The position numbers were made by a program, and so were the translations under genes. Positions 32,087 through 40,395 of a stretch of DNA of 41,732 nt are shown one piece after another (position 1 is the first letter of the stretch; every line of letters starts with the position of its first letter). Source of the stretch: an uncultured bacterium (GTDB lineage Bacteria > Acidobacteriota > Aminicenantia > Aminicenantales > Saccharicenantaceae); the NCBI GenBank assembly GCA_937920515.1, contig CALEUG010000006.1, positions 96,000 through 137,731 on the forward strand. The letters run 5' to 3'. The notes below the pieces were generated by a model that did no database searches, was not told the origin of the DNA, and was given only the letters and a program-made list of their open reading frames with translations.

Positions 32087-33490
32087 ATGCTGAAGGTAAA
32101 ATTTCTGGGAGCCGCTTCCCAGGTCACCGGTTCCTGTTTTCTTCTTTCCACTAACGGCTTGAACTTCCTGGTGGACTGCGGCCTTTACCAGGAACGCGAT
32201 TTCCAGGCCCGCAACTGGGAGCCGTTTCCCTTCCCGCCGCAGAAGATTGATTATATTTTTCTGACCCATGCCCACCTTGACCACTGTGGGCTCATCCCGA
32301 AAGTGGTCCGGGAAGGTTTCCGGGGGCGAATTCTCTGCACCCCGCCTTCGGCCGAAATCCTGCCCATCGTTCTGCTCGACACGGCCAAGCTCCAGGAAGA
32401 AGATGCCCTGATCAAGAAGAAAAGGCATGAAAAAGAAGGACGCCGCGGACCGTACCCGGAAATTCCTCTTTACACCACGTCCGACGTGGAAAAAGCCCTG
32501 CCGCTGGTAGAAGCGGTGGATTATCACCTTAAAATCAACCTGGCCCCGGGGGTTCAGCTAACCTTCAGGGAGGCCGGCCACATCCTGGGTTCGGCCATCA
32601 TCGAGCTTGTGGTTGAAAACGGCCCCGTGGCCCGCCGGATACTCTTCAGCGGAGACCTCGGTCAATGGGATAAACCCCTGGTCCGCGACCCGGAAACCTT
32701 TACCCGGGCTGACTATATTTTCCTGGAATCCACCTACGGGGACAGGGAGCACGACCACCCGGAAAAAGTCTCCGACCGGCTGGCCGAAAACGTCAACCGG
32801 GTCCTGGCCCGGGGTGGTAACCTGGTCATCCCGACCTTCGCCATAGAAAGGGCCCAGGAGCTGATGTTTCACCTCAGCCACCTGGTCAGAGAGAAGAAAA
32901 TACCGCAGCTGCCGGTATTCCTGGACAGCCCGATGGCCGTTTCCGTGACCAATGTTTTTAGCCATTACCTGAAATACCTGGACGAGGAATCGCGAACCCT
33001 TTTTTCGTCCGGGAAAAATCCCTTCGACTTTCCCGGCCTGAAGCTCGTCCAGGACTTCGAAGAGTCCAGGCTGATAGATAAAACTCGCGGTCCGGCCGTC
33101 ATCATGGCCGGTTCGGGCATGTGCACCGGCGGCCGTATCAAACACCACCTGGTAACCAACATCAGCCGGCCGGAATCAACCATTCTGTTTGTGGGTTACC
33201 AGGCCAGGGGCACCCTGGGAAGGCAGATACTGGAAGGCCAGTCTCCGGTTCGGATTTATGGCCAGATGTACCAGGTCCGGGCCAGCATCGACCAGATCCA
33301 GGGTTTTTCGGCCCACGCCGACCGGGCCCAGCTCTGGAGATGGCTCAGGTCTCTGGAAAGACCGCCCCGGACCATTTTCCTGGTACACGGCGAAAAAGAA
33401 GTCATCCAGCATTTTGCCGGAGAAATCAGCAGTCAGACCGGCTGGCCAGTTAAAGTTCCTGAATACCTGAGCGAATACCTGCTCGATTGA
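32087..33490 (+). CDS. Metallo-beta-lactamase / beta-CASP RNA-processing protein
   Basis: A 467-residue beta-CASP nuclease-type protein of the CPSF73/Ysh1-like bacterial group. The start LKVKFLGAASQVTGSC leads to the zinc motif THAHLDHCG (His61, His63, Asp65, His66). Then come EAGHILGSAII, FSGDLGQWDKPLV, the beta-CASP region with PTFAIERAQE and FLDSPMAVSV, and the C-terminal motifs GSGMCTGGRI, GFSAHADRAQL and VHGEKE, which carry the remaining ligands. Such proteins act as RNA endo- or 5'-3' exonucleases; no KH domain is present. Start and stop are unambiguous: the ATG abuts the previous stop. A candidate terminator follows at 33500-33524. Substrate identity is unknown. Confidence 0.9.
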   Translation: MLKVKFLGAASQVTGSCFLLSTNGLNFLVDCGLYQERDFQARNWEPFPFPPQKIDYIFLTHAHLDHCGLIPKVVREGFRGRILCTPPSAEILPIVLLDTAKLQEEDALIKKKRHEKEGRRGPYPEIPLYTTSDVEKALPLVEAVDYHLKINLAPGVQLTFREAGHILGSAIIELVVENGPVARRILFSGDLGQWDKPLVRDPETFTRADYIFLESTYGDREHDHPEKVSDRLAENVNRVLARGGNLVIPTFAIERAQELMFHLSHLVREKKIPQLPVFLDSPMAVSVTNVFSHYLKYLDEESRTLFSSGKNPFDFPGLKLVQDFEESRLIDKTRGPAVIMAGSGMCTGGRIKHHLVTNISRPESTILFVGYQARGTLGRQILEGQSPVRIYGQMYQVRASIDQIQGFSAHADRAQLWRWLRSLERPPRTIFLVHGEKEVIQHFAGEISSQTGWPVKVPEYLSEYLLD

Positions 33491-33499
33491 ACGGGGTCG

Positions 33500-33524
33500 C
33501 GGCTGAGGACAGGAGTCGGTTTTT
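33500..33524 (+). terminator. Candidate intrinsic terminator after the beta-CASP gene
   Basis: CGGCT (33500-33504) and AGTCG (33514-33518) pair with one G-U, with a 9-base loop, followed by G and five T (33520-33524). It is 10 bases after the gene's stop. The stem is short, so strength is uncertain. Confidence 0.45.
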
Positions 33525-33654
33525 CTGATTAACCAGACTTGAGGGCCCGCCCTGACATATAAAACATCAACGATTCATAGCAATCATTTTCCCGATTTAA
33601 TTCTTTCAGTATGGGGTCGTGAGGGCAGGCAAATGGAGTGAGGTCATGAGCGAA

Positions 33655-33682
33655 GACCGGAAAAGAGTCCGGTCAGGTTTTT
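33655..33682 (+). terminator. Strong intrinsic terminator
   Basis: GACCGGA (33655-33661) and TCCGGTC (33668-33674) form a perfect 7-bp stem with a 6-base loop AAAGAG, followed by AGG and five T (33678-33682). On the minus strand no T-tract follows, so it acts in the plus direction. It is 165 bases after the nearest plus-strand stop. It may be a second terminator of that transcript, or end a small RNA arising in the 33525-33654 gap, where I see no gene. Confidence 0.7.
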
Positions 33683-33733
33683 AAAAATTCAGCCGGTGAC
33701 CATTAAAAACACAGAACAGAGCTGTTAGCAGCC

Positions 33734-35206
33734 TCAGCCGCCCGCTTCCGGCAGCTGTTCCAGCCCGCAGCTACCGGCATAGGCCTTCATGATTTTTTTA
33801 AGCTCACCGGCCTTTTCCAGGCAGAGCTCCGGCCTCTGGTACAGGGATAATCGCCTGGTAATCTCCTTGCCGGCTCTCTCGAAGATATCCAGCCGGCCGA
33901 GGGCCGTCCAGGTATCGTAGACGTCGCGGTCCAGGACCGAAGAAAAATAATGCTCCTGCCTGTACCATTTCCTGGTATGGGGAAGAACCAGGAAATTGAA
34001 ATCCGGGCCGAGATCGGCAAACAGGTGCAGCGCCAGGGGTTTTTCTCTCAGGGTTATGCCCCGGACCAGCCTCAGGGCCTGGCCGCAGATGTCATTGTCG
34101 ATGACCAGCTTTTCCAGGCTCTGGGTGCTCTCGAAGTTGAGCATGCCGGCACCGGAAATGACATTAATACCGGCCAGGGCGGCCAGGGTGGCACCCATGG
34201 CCGTTTCCAGCCCGGCCTGGGCATCGACCAGTTTGGAGTCGCTCAATCCCATGTAGGCGTGAGTGGGGAAACCCAGATGCTTGGCTATCTGGGCAAAGGC
34301 ACAGTCAATCATCATGGTTTCAGGGGCGCCCATGGGAGTCGTGCCTTTTCTCATGTCAAAACCGGCTGGGGACCCGCCGAAAATTACCGGGGCCCCGGGC
34401 CTGGCCAGCTGGCAGATGACCAGCCCGCAGAAACTTTCGGCCAGCTGCTGGACCAGGGTTCCGGCCAGAGTGACGGGCGAGGTGGCACCGGTCAGGCCCA
34501 TCGGTATGAGTTCCGAAGGCACACCCAGCCGGCTGCAGTCGATGAGGCTCTGGGCGGTCAGCCGGCTCCATTTAAGGGGAGGGGAGGGGCAGGCATCGAA
34601 GATGGCCAGGGGCTTTTCGGCCAGGGTCTTTTCATCTCCCCTGACTGCTACCAGCAAGTCCAGCATCGGTTTCAGGCTTTCCACCCGGAAAATTCCGGTG
34701 ACGAAAGGCTTGCGCGAAAAGAGCAGTCCCAGGTAAAGCCGGTAAATATCCGCCATCTCTTCCGGAACGTCGGCACTGACCAGGGCAGTGCTCTGAAAAT
34801 CCAGGTTTTCCAGGGTTTCCACCAGCTGGTAAAGGGTAACCAGGTCGGTGGTTACCGCCTCCCTTTCTTTCAGGGTGGCCGGGTCCAGAATTTTGATGGC
34901 AGCCGAACCGGGGTCAAAGTGTATTTCATCCCGCCCGACCAGGTATTCCCGGCTGCCGTCCAGGTCAAAGAGCCTGATTTCAGAGGGGCAAGTCTTCAGG
35001 CATTCCTCCACCAGGCTTCTTTCAATAAAGACACGACTTTTTCTCCGGTCTATTTTCTGGCCGGCTTCTTCCAGGAGCTTCAAGGCTTCCTCGTTTTCAA
35101 CAAATATGCCCGCTTTTTGCAGCAGTTCAATGGCCTCGTCAATAATCTGTTCCACGGCCTGCTGGCTCAGGAACCTGACCCCGGGTCTGAGGACTGCTTC
35201 AGTCAT
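33734..35206 (-). CDS. mttB: MttB-family methylamine:corrinoid methyltransferase (non-pyrrolysine)
   Basis: A 490-residue TIM-barrel methyltransferase of the trimethylamine methyltransferase (MttB) superfamily. Family blocks are RFLSQQAVEQIIDEAIELL near the start, FDPGSAAIKILD, the IFDACPSPPLKWS segment, GATSPVTLAGTLVQQLAE, FGGSPAGFDMRKGT and AMGATLAALAGINVISGAG. The frame is uninterrupted, so no pyrrolysine (amber) codon is used. Non-Pyl relatives demethylate quaternary amines such as glycine betaine (MtgB), proline betaine, carnitine or gamma-butyrobetaine, passing the methyl to a corrinoid protein. GGAGG is 5 bases before the ATG, and it overlaps the corrinoid protein gene by 8 bases. It is the last gene of the operon; the methyl donor cannot be told from the sequence. 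Confidence 0.93.
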   Translation of the reverse strand: MTEAVLRPGVRFLSQQAVEQIIDEAIELLQKAGIFVENEEALKLLEEAGQKIDRRKSRVFIERSLVEECLKTCPSEIRLFDLDGSREYLVGRDEIHFDPGSAAIKILDPATLKEREAVTTDLVTLYQLVETLENLDFQSTALVSADVPEEMADIYRLYLGLLFSRKPFVTGIFRVESLKPMLDLLVAVRGDEKTLAEKPLAIFDACPSPPLKWSRLTAQSLIDCSRLGVPSELIPMGLTGATSPVTLAGTLVQQLAESFCGLVICQLARPGAPVIFGGSPAGFDMRKGTTPMGAPETMMIDCAFAQIAKHLGFPTHAYMGLSDSKLVDAQAGLETAMGATLAALAGINVISGAGMLNFESTQSLEKLVIDNDICGQALRLVRGITLREKPLALHLFADLGPDFNFLVLPHTRKWYRQEHYFSSVLDRDVYDTWTALGRLDIFERAGKEITRRLSLYQRPELCLEKAGELKKIMKAYAGSCGLEQLPEAGG

Positions 35207-35873
35207 GGTTGCCTCCCCGGCGGGCCATCAGTTTCCGGGCGACGGAGACCGCCTGAACGGCGCTTTCTCCATAACCGTCGGCCCCGATTTCCCTGGCGAA
35301 TTTTTCGGTAACTGGAGCTCCGCCGACCATCACAGTGAACTTATCTTTAAGACCCCGGCTGACCAGAAGTTCGACGACTTTTTTCTGGTTGAGCATGGTG
35401 GTGGTCAGCAGAGCTGACAGGGCAATGATATCTGCCTCCTCGCTGGCGGCCACTTCCACAAATTTTTCCACCTTGACGTCAGCTCCCAGGTCGATGACCT
35501 CAAAACCTGAGGCCCTCAGCATGGAAGCCACCAGGTTCTTTCCGATGTCGTGGATATCGCCTTCTACCGTGCCGATGACCACCCGGCCGGCCGACTTCAA
35601 GCTCTGCCCGGAGGATTTCAGGGCCTCCTGAAGCACAGCCATAGCCGCTTTCATGGCCTCGGCTCCGGCAATAAGCTCCGGCAGAAAATAATCTCCGGCT
35701 TCCCATAGCCGACCCACTTCCTCTATAGCCGGGACGCAGGCTTGCTCGATGACCTGAAGCGGCGGCAGCTCTTCGGTTAGGGCTTTTTCGGCCAGAGGGC
35801 CGGCTTCATCCACCAGGCCCTGGATAATTGCCTGGCTCAGGTCTTGAAGATGTTTGTTCAGCTCTGGTTTCAT
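35199..35873 (-). CDS. Corrinoid protein (MtbC/MttC type, B12-binding)
   Basis: A 224-residue methyl carrier. An N-terminal four-helix cap (about 5-90, with EEVGRLWEAGDYFLPEL) is followed by the Rossmann-like B12 domain (about 95-215). The cobalt-ligand motif is GDIHDIG, with His108 as the lower ligand. ALSALLTTTML and VGGAPV complete the corrinoid pocket. It is the same layout as the B12 module of MetH and as MtaC, MtbC and MttC. In the operon it would take a methyl from MttB and pass it to homocysteine through the methyltransferase encoded just upstream, or exchange it with THF through the MeTr-like protein at 1301-2104. AAGGAGG before the ATG gives a firm start; the gap to the upstream gene is 24 bases. 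Confidence 0.95.
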   Translation of the reverse strand: MKPELNKHLQDLSQAIIQGLVDEAGPLAEKALTEELPPLQVIEQACVPAIEEVGRLWEAGDYFLPELIAGAEAMKAAMAVLQEALKSSGQSLKSAGRVVIGTVEGDIHDIGKNLVASMLRASGFEVIDLGADVKVEKFVEVAASEEADIIALSALLTTTMLNQKKVVELLVSRGLKDKFTVMVGGAPVTEKFAREIGADGYGESAVQAVSVARKLMARRGGNHD

Positions 35874-35897
35874 ACCTGCCTCCTTTGCCGGTTCCGT

Positions 35898-36794
35898 TCA
35901 TTTGATTCTATCAAAAAAGCCAACGATTTTTTCAGAAATTTTTTTTATGTGTTCGGGTGAGGTTCCGCAGCAGCCTCCGATAACCCTGGCCCCGGCTTCT
36001 ATCAACCCCGGAACGTGCCGGGCATATTCTTCCGGACCCAGCTCGTAGTAAGTGAGATTATCCGGGCCGACCCGGGGCTGGCCGGCGTTGGCCTGGGCCA
36101 CCAGCGGCCGGTTGCTAAGAGTGCGCAGGATTTTTATCAATCCGGCCATCTCTGCCGGGCCCAGCGTGCAGTTGGCCCCGAAGGCCTCCACTGCATTTTC
36201 TTCCATGGCCCGGATAAAGGCTTCGGGAGAAACTCCCATCATGGTGTAATAACCGCGCCTGGTAAGATTGAAGGTCATGGTCACAAAGACAGGCAGAGTA
36301 CAGGCTTCTCTCGCCGCCCTTAAAGCCAGAAGGGCCTCTTTCAGGTCATACTGCGTTTCTATCAACAGGAAGTCCACCCCGCCATCAGCCAGACCTTCTA
36401 TCTGAGGACGGAAAGCCTTTAGCATCCTGTCTTCGGTCAGGTCGCCCACCGGTCTTAAGAATTTGCCAGTTGGCCCGATGCTCCCGCCGACATAGCCATC
36501 TTCCGGGCAAACGCTTCGAGCCAGCTGAGCAGCCTTCAGGTTAAGTTCGTAGGTTCTGCTCTCCAGCCCGTACCCGGCCAGTTTCAGTGCGTTGCCACCG
36601 AAGGAGTTGGTCAGAATGGCCCGCGAGCCGGCTTCAAAGTAAGAGAGGTGAATACCGACCACGGCTTCCGGCCTTTCTTCGTTCCAGGCCTCTGGACAGT
36701 GTCCGGGAGGAAGCCCGGCCCGGAAAAGCTCGGTACCCATGGCCCCGTCCAGGAGAAAGACCTGTTTTTCCGTCAACTGCTTGATATCAAGCAT
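35898..36794 (-). CDS. Homocysteine S-methyltransferase (MetH homocysteine-module type)
   Basis: A 298-residue barrel equivalent to the N-terminal homocysteine module of MetH and to BHMT. It transfers a methyl to homocysteine, giving methionine. Zinc ligands are all present: Cys209 in GANCTLGP and Cys275-Cys276 in VIGGCCGTSPEHI. LLDGAMGTEL, LTNSFGGNALKL and GGSIGPTGKFLRPVGDL are like the MetH module. No B12, folate or reactivation domain is fused, so it depends on other proteins. I chose the ATG at 36794 because GGAGG is 7 bases upstream; longer frames reach 36857 inside the previous gene. The start overlaps the end of the RACo gene by 8 bases. A role with S-methylmethionine (MmuM) is less likely here because corrinoid genes flank it. 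Confidence 0.88.
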   Translation of the reverse strand: MLDIKQLTEKQVFLLDGAMGTELFRAGLPPGHCPEAWNEERPEAVVGIHLSYFEAGSRAILTNSFGGNALKLAGYGLESRTYELNLKAAQLARSVCPEDGYVGGSIGPTGKFLRPVGDLTEDRMLKAFRPQIEGLADGGVDFLLIETQYDLKEALLALRAAREACTLPVFVTMTFNLTRRGYYTMMGVSPEAFIRAMEENAVEAFGANCTLGPAEMAGLIKILRTLSNRPLVAQANAGQPRVGPDNLTYYELGPEEYARHVPGLIEAGARVIGGCCGTSPEHIKKISEKIVGFFDRIK

Positions 36795-38592
36795 CGTTTT
36801 TCCTCCAGTAGTGGCGTCCGAGGTGCAGGGCCTTGAGAAATTCAGCCTGAAATCCATCCACCTCTGCCAGTGAAATGTGTTGCACCCGGGCCGGCAGCTT
36901 CAAGGCTTCCCTCCTGGCCTTCTGGCTCAGCAGCATCAGCCCGGCCCCGGCCAGGGAAGCGTTGCCGGCAAAAATAATTTTCCGGAGGGGCAGGGGAGGG
37001 AGAAGGCCGGCCGTGATACACTGGGCCAGGTCAACCGAGTTGCCGAAGACACCGGCCAGGTAAATCCCGTCGAGCTCTGTCCATTTCAGGCCAGACGAGC
37101 GCAGCAGGAGCCGCATTCCGCTTTTTATGGCCGCCAGGGCCAGCTGCAGCTTTCTGATATCAGGCTGGGTCAGAGCCAACCGAGGTGCCACCTGAATTTC
37201 CGGGCGGCCGGCAGTTATCCTGCCCGAAGGCAGCAACCAGCCGGCCTTCAGGGATTCAGCCAGGACCCCCAGCAGGCCCGAGCCGCAGAGTCCAGTCGGC
37301 TTCTGCCGGCCTGTGGTCCGGTAGACAAATTTGCTTTCCGACCAGCTGACGTATTCAATGGCCCCGGGGACAGCCGGCAGCCCGCAGGAAATTCCGCTGC
37401 CTTCAAAGGCCGGGCCGGCAGCGGTGGAAGCCACCAGGATTGTCCTGCCTTTCTTGAGCGCGATTTCTCCGTTGGTGCCAAGGTCAACGTAAAGATAGTT
37501 ACCGGGTTTATCGGCCAGCGCGGTATAAATAAGTCCGGCCGTTATATCCCCGCCGACAAAGCCTCCAAGGTTGGGGCTGATGAAGACCATGGCCAGGGGA
37601 TTAAGCCTGAGGCCGATTTCCGATGCCGGGACCGGGTCATGAAGTAAAAAGGCCGGCTTAAAAGGGGCACTCCCCAGTGAGTCAACCGGTACCTTAAGGA
37701 AAAGATGGTTCATGACCGCGTTACCGGCCAGGCAGACCGCATATATCATCTTTGTTCTGGCCCTGGCTTCGAAGGACAGAGCTTCAGTTAATCTGGCGAT
37801 TGAATTCAGGGCAGCGCGCTGGAGTTTCTGGAGGTGGACAGGTTTTCCGGCGGCAAAACCAACCCGCGAAATCAGGTCGGCTCCAAAGGCAGCCTGCAGG
37901 TTGGCCGAACTGGCCGAGGCCAGGGTTTTCCCCTCGACCAGGTCCAGGAGCCGGGCCGAGACGGTGGTTGTTCCCAGGTCGAGGGCCAGCCCTAAGATTC
38001 TATCGTCGCCGCGACCGGGTTCCAGGTCCAGTAGCAGTCTGTCATCATAGATTACAGCCGTAAACTCCCGCGAAAAGACTGTTCGGGTTTTAAGTTTACG
38101 ACTCGCAGCCGGACTTATTGCCAGTTCCTTCAGGCCAAGGCCAGACTTTATCGTTCGCAACAGACTTTCAGCTCCGGGTTGACTTTTCACCGAGAGCTGC
38201 AGAACATATTTTTTAACCAGCGGGTTGAAATCCCGCAGAGCATAGAGTCTTTTCGGACTAATTCCCCCGGGCAGTTTCTTTATTTCCGGCAGCAGGAGAA
38301 GGTCGTCCGGAATCCGAACGGTTAAGGGCTGTCTGAGTCGGAGCTGGCAGGCCAAGCGAAAGCCGGGCCGAAGTCGCCGCTCGAGTCTCAACCCCTTTTC
38401 AGCTTCACTTTCTTCAGGCCAGCATTCTGATTTCACTTCCACAAAACACCGGCCGCAGATTCCCCGGCCCTGGCAGTACAGCTTGATAGGCAGACCGGCC
38501 TCAGACAGCACCCGGGAAAGCCTCTGCCCCCGGCTGGCCTCAGACACCACGATTCTTTTACCGGTTATCAGCCGTACTTTTATTCTGCCCAT
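36787..38592 (-). CDS. RACo-type reductive activator of corrinoid proteins
   Basis: A 601-residue ATP-dependent activator that reduces inactive Co(II) corrinoid to Co(I), as RACo (AcsV) does for the acetogen corrinoid protein and RamA-like proteins do in methanogens. The N-terminal [2Fe-2S] ferredoxin domain has Cys40, Cys46, Cys49 and Cys82. A linker and middle domain (about 95-190) lead to the ASKHA ATPase-like domain (about 200-580) with LGLALDLGTTTVSARLLD, YVDLGTNGEIAL, AAGPAFEGSGI and LAGVFGNSVD. This domain layout is the RACo/DUF4445 type. It is first in the operon and overlaps the homocysteine methyltransferase gene. Its presence means the corrinoid protein is kept active without the SAM-dependent reactivation domain of MetH. 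Confidence 0.92.
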   Translation of the reverse strand: MGRIKVRLITGKRIVVSEASRGQRLSRVLSEAGLPIKLYCQGRGICGRCFVEVKSECWPEESEAEKGLRLERRLRPGFRLACQLRLRQPLTVRIPDDLLLLPEIKKLPGGISPKRLYALRDFNPLVKKYVLQLSVKSQPGAESLLRTIKSGLGLKELAISPAASRKLKTRTVFSREFTAVIYDDRLLLDLEPGRGDDRILGLALDLGTTTVSARLLDLVEGKTLASASSANLQAAFGADLISRVGFAAGKPVHLQKLQRAALNSIARLTEALSFEARARTKMIYAVCLAGNAVMNHLFLKVPVDSLGSAPFKPAFLLHDPVPASEIGLRLNPLAMVFISPNLGGFVGGDITAGLIYTALADKPGNYLYVDLGTNGEIALKKGRTILVASTAAGPAFEGSGISCGLPAVPGAIEYVSWSESKFVYRTTGRQKPTGLCGSGLLGVLAESLKAGWLLPSGRITAGRPEIQVAPRLALTQPDIRKLQLALAAIKSGMRLLLRSSGLKWTELDGIYLAGVFGNSVDLAQCITAGLLPPLPLRKIIFAGNASLAGAGLMLLSQKARREALKLPARVQHISLAEVDGFQAEFLKALHLGRHYWRKNDA

Positions 38593-38629
38593 TTTTTCAT
38601 TTCATCTCTTCCAGGTAAACGCTGTAATA

Positions 38630-38658
38630 ATTGTATTAAATTACCGGGTTCCGTTAAA
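38630..38658 (-). promoter_or_regulatory. Candidate promoter of the corrinoid operon
   Basis: On the minus strand TTTAAC (38658-38653), 17 bases, then TACAAT (38635-38630). The -10 matches 5 of 6 positions and the -35 matches 3. The predicted start is about 38623, some 30 bases before the RACo ATG at 38592. The remaining 38660-38859 gap shows no gene and belongs to the tldD upstream region. I recognise no cobalamin riboswitch box in it. Confidence 0.4.
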
Positions 38659-38749
38659 CAATGAATTTATCAGGCTGCCCGATTGATTCAGGCTGGTCCG
38701 ACCGGAAGTGTCAGACCTTCTAATAACTTTCCTGCCGCAACAAAATAAC

Positions 38750-38778
38750 TTGACCCTGAGCTGCCGGATAGGTTAAAA
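38750..38778 (+). promoter_or_regulatory. Candidate promoter of the tldD-tldE pair
   Basis: TTGACC (38750-38755, 5 of 6 match), 17 bases, then TTAAAA (38773-38778, weak). The predicted leader before the ATG at 38860 is about 75 bases. Confidence 0.3.
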
Positions 38779-38859
38779 GGATTAAGAACAGACAGTAAGA
38801 TTTGAGAAGCACTTTATAAATTGAATTCAGACTTTAATGACGATTTTAAGGAGAGCGTC

Positions 38860-40383
38860 ATGAAAAAATTTTATCCCGAGCTCAAGACCATCAACCGGCG
38901 GAAGTTCCTGAGCCTGGGTCTTCAGGGCAGCCTGGCCCTGGCCGCCAGCCCGGCTCTGGTCAGAGCGCTTCTGGCCGGGGAAGGACAGAAGCTACAGGTG
39001 CCCGACGAACTTCTACAAAAAGCCCTGGCAGTTGCCCTGGAACGGGGTGGTGATTTTGCCGATGTTTACGTGGAAAACAGGGTGACCAGGAGCCTCGTCC
39101 TGGAAGAGGGCAAGTTCAAGAGCGCGGTTTTTGGCCTGGTCCGGGGCGCCGGGGTCAGGGTGATCGACGGCGATAAAACCGGCTATGCCTACACCGACGA
39201 ACTGACTGAAGAAAAAATCATCAGGGCGGCCGAGGTCGCTTCCTTTATCGCCACTTCCGGCCAGAAAGCACAGCCGGTGGCCCTCAGAGAGCAAAAGAGG
39301 CCATCTTATATCAGTGTCAAAATTCCCCTGCAGGAGGTGGCTGATACCAGAAGGATGGATATAATGAAAAGGGCTCACGAGGCAGCCCTGAGCTACGACC
39401 CTCGCATCAAGATGGCCAGCATAGATTACTACGACGAAATCAGGGACCGAATAATAGCCACTTCCGAAGGAGTGCTGCTCAGAAGAAGCCTGCCGCTGAT
39501 ATTCTTCATCGTCCAGACCCTGGCCGCGGGCAACAACACTTCCCACCTGGGCCGGGAAAGACTGAGCCGTCATGCCGGCCTGGAAATGTTTGACGAGCTG
39601 CCGCCGGAAAAAGCAGCCCGGGAAGCGGCCCGGGAATCGGTGGCCATGCTGGAAGCCCGCGAGGCTCCGGCCGGAAAGATGGATGTGGTCATCCAGAACG
39701 GGTGGGGCGGGGTCCTGGTTCATGAAGCGGTCGGGCACCCGCTCGAAGCCGATAACATAGCCCGGGAGACCGGAGCCTTCGTCGGCAAGCTCGGGCAGAA
39801 AGTGGCCGCTGATATTTTTACCATGGTCGACGACGGCAGCCTGCCCAACTTCCGCGGCACAACCGATTTCGACGACGAGGGCACCCAGATGAAAAAGAAT
39901 GTGCTGATAGAAAACGGGGTGCTGGTTAAGTACATGACGGACATCCTGTCGGCCAGGCAGCTTAAAATGGAGAGGACCGGGAACGGTCGGCGGGAGAGCT
40001 TCCGTTACTATCCCATACCCCGGATGACCAATACCTACATCGAGAAAGGCAAGGATAAGCCCGAAGACATAGTGGCTTCAACCAGAAACGGCCTTTACGT
40101 TCAGAGTCTGAGCGGCGGCAGCGTCAACCCGACCACCGGCATCTTCAACTTTACCTGCCGGGAAGCTTACCTGATAGAAGACGGCAGGAAAACCATGCCG
40201 GTCAGGGGAGCTACTCTGATCGGCAGCTGCCTTGATATCATCACCAGAATAGACGCCGTGGGCGACGACCTGGATTTTGGCCCCGGGATCTGCGGCAAGG
40301 GACAATCAGCCGAAGTTACCGCCGGGCAGCCGACCGTCAGGATCAGAGGCATCACCGTCGGCGGAACCAGGCAGAGAAGTTAA
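38860..40383 (+). CDS. tldD: TldD-family metalloprotease with a twin-arginine signal
   Basis: A 507-residue TldD-type protease. The N-terminus reads NRRKFLSLGLQGSLALAASP, a Tat signal, so this TldD may be exported folded, unlike E. coli TldD, which is cytoplasmic. The zinc site is HEAVGH (His288, His293), with the third ligand probably Cys478 in GICGKG. The domain starts with FADVYVENRVTRSLVLEEGK, which is standard. TldD/TldE cleave unfolded peptides, for example the leader of microcin B17 or CcdA. I chose the ATG at 38860 because AAGGAG is 6 bases before it; the TTG at 38821 would bury the Tat motif. The partner gene follows after 12 bases. The Tat call rests on a clear RRKFL motif and hydrophobic run. 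Confidence 0.91.
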   Translation: MKKFYPELKTINRRKFLSLGLQGSLALAASPALVRALLAGEGQKLQVPDELLQKALAVALERGGDFADVYVENRVTRSLVLEEGKFKSAVFGLVRGAGVRVIDGDKTGYAYTDELTEEKIIRAAEVASFIATSGQKAQPVALREQKRPSYISVKIPLQEVADTRRMDIMKRAHEAALSYDPRIKMASIDYYDEIRDRIIATSEGVLLRRSLPLIFFIVQTLAAGNNTSHLGRERLSRHAGLEMFDELPPEKAAREAARESVAMLEAREAPAGKMDVVIQNGWGGVLVHEAVGHPLEADNIARETGAFVGKLGQKVAADIFTMVDDGSLPNFRGTTDFDDEGTQMKKNVLIENGVLVKYMTDILSARQLKMERTGNGRRESFRYYPIPRMTNTYIEKGKDKPEDIVASTRNGLYVQSLSGGSVNPTTGIFNFTCREAYLIEDGRKTMPVRGATLIGSCLDIITRIDAVGDDLDFGPGICGKGQSAEVTAGQPTVRIRGITVGGTRQRS

Positions 40384-40395
40384 GCGGAGGGAAAA

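Noticed and set aside
33950-35311. Plus-strand open frame of 453 codons opposite mttB
   Set aside because: The minus-strand mttB has complete family motifs and a strong ribosome site; this frame has none.
38821-38859. TTG-started extension of tldD
   Set aside because: It would put 13 acidic residues before the Tat signal; AAGGAG favours the ATG at 38860.
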